In this document: piece after piece, positions 59,301 to 64,000 of the stretch
Position numbering within the stretch: position 1 is the first letter of the stretch
How the letters are laid out: each line of letters begins with the position of its first letter
From: Symbiodinium natans
Taxonomy: Eukaryota; Sar; Dinophyceae; Suessiales; Symbiodiniaceae
DNA: 64,000 bases
NCBI GenBank assembly: GCA_905221605.1
Contig: CAJNDS010000602.1
Location: 459,001 to 523,000 of the forward strand
Reading direction: 5' to 3'
Made by a program: the position numbers and the translations under genes
Notes under the pieces: generated by a model
The model's input: the letters and a program-made list of their open reading frames with translations, nothing else
What the model was told of the DNA's origin: nothing
Databases searched by the model: none

Positions 59301-62300
59301 CTTGGTTCTCTTGTGGCGTAATCCTGAACCCTAAACCCTAAACCCTAAACCCTAGACCCTAAACCCACTACACCCTAAACAGTCAGGATACCTCTAGCAG
59401 CAGAGTTCTTCTTCGACTATGTCGTGCTGATGTGGTCCGTGGCTTGTGGGGGGCTCATGCAGCAGGGGTTTAGGGTTTAGGGCTTAGGGTTTAGGAAGCA
59501 GTGTTTGAGCCTTGTGCACCTTTTACAACGGCTCATAGCTCCCCTCAAAGGGGGGCTTGTAGGCTCAGGTTGGGTTTAGGGTTTAGGGTTTAGGGTTTAG
59601 GGTTTAGGGTTTAGGGTTTAGGGTTTAGGGTTTAGGGTTTAGGGTTTAGGGTTTAGGGTTTAGGGTTTAGGGTTTAGGGTTTAGGGTTTAGGGTTTAGGG
59701 TTTAGGGTAGGGCTTCATGTTTCACACAATGTGAGGCCGACGAACCATCTTTGTTGGGACGACCTTGCAGATATACGTCGTGCCAAGGTTCCGACAAACT
59801 GCTAAAGCTTCAGTCCCGTCGATGTAACGCCACGAGTGGGAACTTTCTGGCGGGATCGAGGCTTCCTCGTTGCCAGACCCTGCATGCGAGCAACTTCAAT
59901 GACACTTTCGAAGCAAAAAGCGCCGGCAAGGAACGGTCAAAACCCAGAAAGACTCGAGGCCACCCAAACAGCTGGCCACAAATGGGGGTTTCCGAAATTA
60001 GGAGTACCTTATTGGGGTCCGTATTATAAACCCTACACCCTAGACCCTAAACCCTGATCTATATTGGAGATCCCTACTTTTGTCGTAAACTCCCAAATCC
60101 TGAAGTGACAGAAGATCGCGAGGTGTGGAGCTCCTCAGACTGGTGGTCCTCGTGAAGTTCCTCCTTTTTCGGCTTGGGAGCCCAGCCGGTAGGGATTTGG
60201 GAAGGGGTTTAGGGTTTCGGTTTTACGGTTTAGGGTTTAGGGGTTAGGGGTTTAGGGGGCCAGAACAAGCTGTAGAGCAATGAGTGGTTCAAGGTGAAGG
60301 TGGTTGGGTTCATCTGCAGACACCTAGCTTGTGAATGAATGGCCTGGTCTTTGCCAGAGCGCGAGGTGGTACTCTAAGTGGCAAGGCGTAACCCCGAAGT
60401 TTCAAGCACCTCGCCTACAGGAGCTGCTCATGCCGAGTGTTCCTTGCTGGCTTCTTGCGTGGTTCTGCAGCCTAGCCTGTGTTCAAGATACTCGTGCCCC
60501 AGAACTAGTGTGAAGAGCAAGGTGTGAAGGCTGAATCAAAAGCAGAGGTGGCGCTCGCATCCCATAGGCCCACTCGCCCCCACTGCCTGTGTCATGGCCC
60601 TAAACCGTAAACCCTAAACCCTAACCCTAAACCCTAAACCCTAAACACTCCTGTGCTTATACTGCGCGGAAGCGTGGCTTAGCTTGCGGGATGCCCAGGC
60701 TTCATGCCCACCCCAAGCCCCACCACCTGAGCGCTGCAACGCCGGAAGTCCTAGAACCCTAAACTTTTTAACCCTAGACCCTAAACCCTAAACCCTAAAC
60801 CATAAACCCTAAACCTCCTAATCTTTTTTTTGGGGGGAAATGTGTGGGGTTCCGAAGTGCAAGACTCAGGGCACTGTACCCAGCAGACGAAGCCAAGAAG
60901 ATGGCCGAGCCAGAGGATCAAGCTTCTTGGAATCAGGGGGGTTTAGGGTTTAGGGTTTAGGGTTTAGGGTTTAGGGTTTAGGGTTTAGGGTTTAGGGTTT
61001 AGGGTTTAGGGTTTAGGGTTTAGGATTAGGGTTTGGGGTTTAGGGGTTAGGGGTTAGGGTTTAGGGTTTAGGGTTTCCCGGTTTGGAAAGAAGATGCTCA
61101 TTTCCCTGCCCTGAGTTCAGGAGTGGAATGTGGAGATTGAAGTACCCTCAACCCTAAACCCTAAACCCCAAACCAGCAAAATTCAGAACTTCTTGGTTGG
61201 GGAGTTAGCCGTCGCCTTGAACCCTAAACTTCAACAAGCCCGAAGAACGGAGCAAGCCAGCTTAGGTTCAGGGTTTCGTGTTTAGGGTTTAGGGTTTAGG
61301 GCTTAAGGCCTCGTATTTAGGTTTCGGGTTTAGCGTTTAGGGAGTCTGATCCAAATCAAGGGCACCCCCCTTCTGTTGTTGTTCATGAGGTACCTATCCC
61401 CCCCCCCCCCCACCCCCCCCGGCCCCAACCCCACCCCCAGAGAAACGAAGCCTCATTTAGAGTAGGCCCCAAGCTGAGGATTTCTATGGGATGGGAGGCC
61501 GAATGGCCCGATGGAACCTGAACCTGTGCATCGGCAGCGCGCGCTGCATTCAGATTGAGGATTTCGGGGCTCGGCCTTGCGAGCGGGAGGGGGTGTGAGA
61601 GAGAGAGAGGGAGGGAGGGAGGGGGAGCGAGAGAGAGAGAGAGAGAGAACAAAAAAAAATCAAGAAGCAAATGCTCAGCTAGCTCTGAGGCGTTGTGTTC
61701 AGCAGCCGGGCGCTCAGTCCTGTGTTCCTAAACGGCCTCCGATGCCTTTAAAACGTTATCCTTTGGAGGCCCCGGGTTGGGAGACTTAAGGGACTTTGCT
61801 TCTGTTGTGTAGTTTAAGTGTAGCAGTCGAGCGAGCGCAGGGCTGCATGGGGAACTACGCAGCTATTCCTGCAATCTCCTTTCCGCGTCGAAACCCTATC
61901 AACCCCAAAGCCTACACCTCCTTGTTGTGATGCCGACTCTTGAGCGCTGCCAAATCTTGCCTGTATCGCACGGGAACATCCTCATAAGGCAGGATGCAAG
62001 AAAGGCTAGCCCGGGGCTCGTGTCCGCCTGAGTCCCCTACATTTCAGTAGACCTGCAACCCTCGTGGGCACGACCTGAAGGACCTCCTAAAGGGTAGGTT
62101 CTGAGACCCATGTACCATGTCCAGCTGAGAAGGTGTTTTTCCCTTGGTCTCGCTGGCCGTTCTCGTCAAGTTCCTGCTGCAGCAGGTTGCATATGGCTAC
62201 CTTCTCGCCTGGGCCCCAGTGAGCTTACCCACAAACCCTAAACCCTAAACCCTGAAGACTAGACACTTCCTGCGGACTCTAAGACCAAGCAGCCTAGTCA

Positions 62301-62472
62301 GGACAGGACAACCCAAGACAGTAGCTCACAGGCTGAAGAATGTATGGGCAACGCTCTTACACTTGCAGGCTCCTAAACCCTGACGCCAGCACCTTTTGCC
62401 TATTTTTTCAGCGTTTTCACCTCTAAGTTGTTCTTGATCATTACATTTGTGTCTTCCGTCCGCCTCACCTAG
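50261..62472 (+). CDS. CSC1/OSCA-like membrane channel gene, many short exons
   Basis: Exons on one strand recover the order of this family. A membrane segment (50261), EKYLQKRFSWL (51024), STVLLEGIPVEFRS (51893), DRIREFFSASF (52606), a helical pair LRLAKARLREAEMLLE (53000), VDAISHFLGW (55214), AFVTFGTRRDAAIAK (55860) and HWMVSDAPEASTIRWREL (56797) match the cytosolic RRM-like PHM7_cyt domain. Membrane segments follow: IILIIILYAGF (57213), YFAFLLFFVLFLPIIG (59044), IPLAAEFFFDYVVLMW (59387), VSLAVLVKFLL (62133) and LFLIITFVSSV (62412). Family members are osmo- or mechanosensitive calcium-permeable channels. Phases agree at 51979/52606, 52677/53000, 53104/55214, 55304/55860, 55924/56797, 59166/59387 and 59467/60870. 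The N-terminus and some exons are unassigned. Introns hold telomere arrays, MITEs and minisatellites. Confidence 0.7.
50484..50531 (+). CDS. Candidate channel exon
   Basis: Acceptor CTGCCTCTCAG, frame VPVTELLAHEARCNK, donor GTTTAGGG at 50532. Phase relative to the next exon is not resolved. Confidence 0.4.
51024..51088 (+). CDS. Channel exon preceding PHM7_cyt
   Basis: Acceptor GATTCATACAG, frame EKYLQKRFSWLKNLPSPRPH, donor GT at 51089 or GC at 51084. The GC option gives phase 0 with the next exon. Confidence 0.6.
51183..51288 (+). repeat. 9-mer variant array (GCTTAGGGG)n
   Basis: About 10 identical GGGGCTTAG units flanked by GCTTAGGG heptamer-like units: a homogenised telomere variant. Confidence 0.95.
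51720..51860 (-). repeat. Telomere-like array, C-strand, then CCCTGAA block
   Basis: About 14 CCCTAAA units followed by 6 CCCTGAA units. Upstream (51660-51708) a 24-bp direct repeat of AGCTCAGCTGCTCAGACTCA occurs twice. Confidence 0.95.
51893..51979 (+). CDS. Channel exon with STVLLEGIP
   Basis: After GCGCACAAG the frame reads TQQERLRVLTRCSTVLLEGI and PVEFRSEAW. RTVLVxGIP is the first strand of PHM7_cyt. The donor GTTTAGGG (51980) is the first GT of an array; phase 0. Confidence 0.75.
51980..52066 (+). repeat. Telomere-like array, G-strand, starting at a donor
   Basis: About 12 TTTAGGG units with GGTTAGGG slips. Confidence 0.95.
52606..52677 (+). CDS. Channel exon with IREFFSASF
   Basis: After GCCGGCGAG the frame reads DRIREFFSASFDSQVSHVAM then ALWQ; helix 1 and strand 2 of PHM7_cyt. 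GA donor (GAGGAG) at 52678. In phase with both neighbours. Confidence 0.65.
52844..52898. repeat. Perfect 22-bp hairpin in a channel intron
   Basis: 52844-52865 (GGGGCGAATCCGCATCGC...) is exactly complementary to 52877-52898, with an 11-nt A-rich loop. It is GC-rich, unlike the AT-rich MITEs around it. Confidence 0.95.
53000..53104 (+). CDS. Channel exon, helical segment
   Basis: Acceptor AAAGCCCAG, frame VRHTELLDSQVAELRLAKAR then LREAEMLLETWLLRD, donor GT at 53105. It matches the helical insert of PHM7_cyt (L-KL---R--A---LE). Confidence 0.65.
53110..53215. mobile_element. Tandem pair of MITE family 6 relatives
   Basis: CTTTTTCCTAACAGTTCTT followed by GATGATAGTACC and CCTACTA occurs twice in tandem, about 52 bp apart. 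Confidence 0.6.
53449..53522 (+). repeat. Telomere-like array, G-strand
   Basis: About 10 TTTAGGG units. Confidence 0.95.
53541..53688. mobile_element. MITE family 3, copy 2
   Basis: CTACTTGGAGGTTCATGGTA at the left, TACCATGAACCTCCAAGTA at the right; the inner AAGCCCCTTAAGTGCC is shared with the copy at 10532. Confidence 0.85.
53800..55205 (-). repeat. Compound telomere-variant field with about 700-bp tandem duplication
   Basis: Blocks in order: CCCTAAA; AAACTCT/AGACTCT; unique 54003-54250; (AAACCCTTC)n 54262-54510 (about 27 copies); AAACCCTAC; CCCTAAA; AAACTCT. Then 54702-54949 repeats 54003-54250 with offset 699, followed by a second AAACCCTTC block (54965-55085) and CCCTAAA to 55205. It lies inside the intron 53105-55213. 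Confidence 0.9.
55214..55304 (+). CDS. Channel exon with VDAISHFLGW
   Basis: After ACTGAAAAG the frame reads ERDGLRPVARVHFGGEPVDA then ISHFLGWAPA; donor GTTAAGG at 55305. The leftover C joins GT at 55860 as an Arg codon. Confidence 0.7.
55332..55386 (+). repeat. Telomere-like array, G-strand
   Basis: About 8 TTTAGGG units in the 555-nt intron 55305-55859, which also holds a C-strand array (55560-55618) and another G-strand array (55740-55834). Confidence 0.95.
55560..55618 (-). repeat. Telomere-like array, C-strand
   Basis: About 8 perfect CCCTAAA units. Confidence 0.95.
55740..55834 (+). repeat. Telomere-like array, G-strand
   Basis: About 13 TTTAGGG units with a TTTGGGG variant, ending 25 nt before the next exon. 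Confidence 0.95.
55860..55924 (+). CDS. Channel exon with AFVTF
   Basis: After CGGGTCTAG the frame reads AFVTFGTRRDAAIAKTLDFS; AFVTF is the hallmark of PHM7_cyt. GA donor (GAGTGACA) at 55925. If not spliced there, TGA follows after one codon. Confidence 0.75.
56210..56690. repeat. Two minisatellites in a channel intron
   Basis: 56210-56455: 15-bp units like GGCATCTGGAAAGAG. 56470-56690: 22-26-bp units like GCGACCAAACAAAAAGGGCA. Because 15 is divisible by 3, long frames open on both strands; these are not taken as genes. Confidence 0.88.
56797..56915 (+). CDS. Channel exon with W-V-DAPE-S-IRW
   Basis: After CTTGCGGAG the frame reads DGGHWMVSDAPEASTIRWRE then LATEPTALRSLLGAWTYK, matching the end of PHM7_cyt (W-V--AP-P-DI-W-NL). 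Phase 0 with 55924. It runs into a family-4 MITE; a GT inside the MITE (56916) could be the donor. Confidence 0.75.
56911..57019. mobile_element. MITE family 4, copy at an exon end
   Basis: GGGGGTTTTTCCGAAATAGG at the left; its complement at the right reads GGGGGTTTACGATCTTAGGG. It starts within a few bases of the exon end. Confidence 0.75.
57213..57287 (+). CDS. Channel exon with membrane segment
   Basis: After CACATCCAAG the frame reads IILIIILYAGFSPVCVATDL; donor GTGAATGG at 57288. Confidence 0.6.
57886..57982 (+). CDS. Channel exon
   Basis: Acceptor CAACCCACAG, frame AISNLAESLDLGPLQPMWAA then LAPTLGLTAPGM, donor GTTTAGGG (57983). Confidence 0.55.
58138..58198 (+). CDS. Channel exon before a telomere-only intron
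   Basis: Frame VHMMGTEASNPAQQKPERAR ending at CGG (58196-58198), then GTTTAGGG. Its 5' border could lie further upstream (58117-58120). Confidence 0.5.
58199..58244 (+). other. 46-nt putative intron made of TTTAGGG repeats
   Basis: GTTTAGGG, a TTTCGGG variant and four more units, then TTTAGGCAAG. Donor GT and acceptor AG are phase 0 on both sides (PERAR / TLAPEVF). Confidence 0.45.
58245..58320 (+). CDS. Candidate channel exon
   Basis: Frame TLAPEVFLSMLPTAPWQGSS, then AWLHSG. Similarity to the family is weak; support is phase and position. Confidence 0.4.
59044..59166 (+). CDS. Channel exon with membrane segment YFAFLLFF
   Basis: After GAGCGACCAG the frame reads YFAFLLFFVLFLPIIGTNFR, QFAHEAYRNPPQ, VFSLVAER. 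GC donor at 59167; AC joins G at 59387 to make Thr, giving AERT-IPLAAEFFF, the family pattern LA--IP-A--FF. Confidence 0.78.
59387..59467 (+). CDS. Channel exon with IPLAAEFFFDYVVLMW
   Basis: Acceptor AACAGTCAG; frame IPLAAEFFFDYVVLMWSVAC then GGLMQQ; donor GTTTAGGG at 59468. Confidence 0.78.
59574..59708 (+). repeat. Longest perfect TTTAGGG array
   Basis: About 19 uninterrupted units inside the intron 59468-60869. Confidence 0.97.
59984..60096. mobile_element. MITE family 4 interrupted by CCCTAAA units
   Basis: TTTCCGAAATTAGGAGTACC and GGGGTCCGTATTATA at the left; GATCCCTACTTTTGTCGTAA and CTCCC at the right. Between them 60028-60056 holds four telomere-like units that are absent from the other copies. 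Confidence 0.7.
60870..60940 (+). CDS. Channel exon
   Basis: After AAGACTCAG the frame reads ALYPADEAKKMAEPEDQASW; phase fits the exon at 59387 (GG plus G). Donor GTTTAGGG at 60941. Confidence 0.55.
60941..61075 (+). repeat. Telomere-like array, G-strand, starting at a donor
   Basis: About 18 TTTAGGG units, variant-rich at the 3' end. Confidence 0.95.
61590..61650 (+). repeat. GA-rich purine microsatellite
   Basis: (GA)n and GGGA units; produces meaningless Arg-Glu frames. Confidence 0.9.
62133..62218 (+). CDS. Channel exon with membrane segment
   Basis: After GCTGAGAAG the frame reads FPLVSLAVLVKFLLQQVAYG then YLLAWAP; donor GTGAGC at 62219. Resembles the late membrane segments of the family. 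Confidence 0.6.
62412..62472 (+). CDS. Probable terminal channel exon
   Basis: Strong acceptor (TTTGCCTATTTTTTCAG), frame VFTSKLFLIITFVSSVRLT, stop TAG 62470-62472. Phase with 62218 does not match directly, so at least one exon is missing between them. Confidence 0.5.
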
Positions 62473-62924
62473 TGCCTGTTCTGCTCAGGGCAGCTGAGGG
62501 GGAGAGCTCAGTGGCCTGCACGAGGCGGCTTGCTAACGTCGACATCTGGCCAACTCGACACGCTGAAGGTTCCTGTCTCGGTTTCTCTTGCCTTGACCTC
62601 CATGGCGGAGAGCTGAAATGCTCCATCCACAGGGCTTCTGGCAAGGAAGGTCATCTGCCTTGGCTCCAACGCAAGAGGGAGTGGGTGGAGGGAGCACAAT
62701 CCCCCATGCACGGGGTTAAATCCGGGAGCTCCTGCAAATCCACCCAGCCCTGCATCCAGGGCTGTGCACGCCAACGCCCAGGCCTGCGGGGTCAGCTCAA
62801 TTCCGTCGAGAGCGACAAGCATTGTGGCATTTCTTCAGCTGGGTGAAGTCTCTCCTTGTGGAATGAGCCTTTGCGGCTTTGAAGACATTTTGCTCTCTGG
62901 GAGTTCATGTCCCTTACTACAGAA
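62473..62924. other. Unassigned sequence after the channel gene
   Basis: Opposed open frames of 124 and 104 codons (62472-62846 plus, 62508-62822 minus) with no motif. Could be 3' UTR or spacer. Confidence 0.4.
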
Positions 62925-63276
62925 CCCCTAAACCCTAAACCCTAAACCCTAAACCCTAAACCCTAAACCCTAAGCCCTAAGCCCTAAGCCCTAAGCCCTA
63001 AGCCCTAAGCCCTAAGCCCTAAACCCTAAACCCTAAACCCTAAGCCCTAAGCCCTAAGCCCTAAGCCCTAAGCCCTAACCCTAAACCCTAAACCCTAAAC
63101 CCTAAACCCTAAACCCTAAACCCTAAACCCTAAACCCTAAACCCTAAACCCTAAACCCTAAGCCCTAAGCCCTAAGCCCTATGCCCTAAGCCCTAAGCCC
63201 TAAGCCCTAAGCCCTAAGCCCTAAGCCGTAAGCCCTAAGCCCTAAACCCTAAACCCTAAACCCTAAACCCTAACCT
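62925..63276 (-). repeat. Alternating CCCTAAA and CCCTAAG blocks
   Basis: About 48 units in at least five alternating homogenised blocks (AAACCCT, AAGCCCT, AAACCCT, AAGCCCT, AAACCCT). Confidence 0.95.
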
Positions 63277-63554
63277 ACATACACTAGATATAGCTGTTCA
63301 GGTGGAGAAATCCGTGAACCTTCCAGCCTAAACCCTGGGGTGGTGAGAAGCAAAAGCGCCTTTTTCTAGGGGCCCAAGTATGGATCCTTAATTTGGGTCC
63401 CTTGTTACATAACCCCATACACCCTAAACCCCAAACTCTAAACCCTAAACCCTAAATACACTAGATATGATCACGGCCAACGCTTGGGATCCCTCTCGAC
63501 AAGGGTACGGGACAATGGTTCCAACCGTAGAACCTTTCATGCGACTTTGAACTT

Positions 63555-63673
63555 CACCCTAAACCCTAAACCCTAAACCCTAAACCCTAAACCCTAAACC
63601 CTAAACCCTAAACCCTAAACCCTAAACCCTAACCTAAACCCCAAACCCTAAACCCTAAACCCTAAACCCTAAG
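63555..63673 (-). repeat. Telomere-like array, C-strand
   Basis: About 16 CCCTAAA units with one AACCTAAACC slip. Confidence 0.95.
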
Positions 63674-64000
63674 GTAGTTTCATAAGCCCTGGCCCCTTAC
63701 CTCTTGTTAAAGGGCTTTCATGTATGGGCCATTTTGTATAAGTGGTACCCTTTTCAGGGCCCATACTAACGGACCATGTAGCTACCCTGGCAGAACCCTA
63801 ACTTCCTAAGGACCGGTTTTTTTGGACTCAGTGAGTGGTCTGCTATGTCGTGGATTCAGGCTTGCAGGTTTGAAACCCTAAACCCTAAACCCCAAACCCT
63901 AAACCCTTTGATCGTGGGCGTCGGGTGTGCATCCTGTGCTCGAGAAAAGTGGCGGCCTGGGGCCAGGAACTTAAGAAGCTCTTGAACAAATATGTCCCCC
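63674..64000. other. Window end, no gene seen
   Basis: A possible inverted-repeat element (GGTAGTTTC ... AGCTACC, 63674-63795) and a short CCCTAAA stretch at 63877-63906. Confidence 0.35.

Noticed and set aside
62472-62846. Opposed 124- and 104-codon frames
   Set aside because: No motif in either direction and neither fits the end of the channel gene.

Overview
This window looks like nuclear DNA of a dinoflagellate, most likely a Symbiodiniaceae-type species. (TTTAGGG)n arrays are scattered in both orientations throughout. Exons are very short and introns are AG-ending with GT, GC or GA donors. Short inverted-repeat elements behave as intron-makers (introners). The genome source is inferred, not proven. 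Almost all recognisable genes lie on the + strand, as expected of unidirectional dinoflagellate gene clusters.

The usual ORF view misses most of the coding content, because exons are 30-120 nt islands between telomere-like arrays. Reading the islands by eye recovers these genes. (1) 727-1525: 3' part of an RRM RNA-binding protein gene. (2) About 1.9-20.9 kb: a PPP-family Ser/Thr phosphatase spread over at least a dozen exons carrying GDIHG, GDWVDRG, GNHE and HGG. (3) 31.7-32.4 kb: a two-exon DUF3293-like gene. (4) 33.5-35.8 kb: exons of an unidentified, partly alpha-helical protein. (5) 39.03-40.14 kb: an intronless PPR protein, the only long ORF. (6) 42.6-45.1 kb: a secreted or type II membrane sulfotransferase resembling Gal3ST. 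(7) 50.3-62.5 kb: a CSC1/OSCA-like membrane channel with its PHM7_cyt domain split over several exons. Isolated exon candidates lie at 19-20, 26-27, 37.7 and 46.7 kb, and a possible minus-strand terminal exon at 28.5 kb.

Between and inside these genes are many non-coding elements. There are at least eight families of short inverted-repeat (MITE-like) elements. A 2.8 kb element with perfect terminal repeats (22.3-25.07 kb) encloses tandem giant palindromes and a 375-bp satellite. A 1.4 kb element with about 105-bp terminal inverted repeats lies at 48.56-49.97 kb. An 83-bp palindromic minisatellite fills a sulfotransferase intron. There are also a 58-nt G tract and several homogenised variant-telomere arrays (AAACCCTTC, AAACTCT, AAGCCCT, GCTTAGGGG).

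The main discovery claims are two. First, one short element family sits exactly at exon junctions in two unrelated genes, with 4-bp target duplications; removing the element plus one duplication restores each reading frame, using GC-AG and GA-AG borders. Second, many exons end directly at the first GT of a TTTAGGG array (or at GC, GT or GA next to a CCCTAAA array), so telomere-like arrays seem to form, or seed, introns genome-wide. Splice junctions here are read by eye and phase-checked where stated; none is backed by RNA data. I saw no tRNA, rRNA or CRISPR array.
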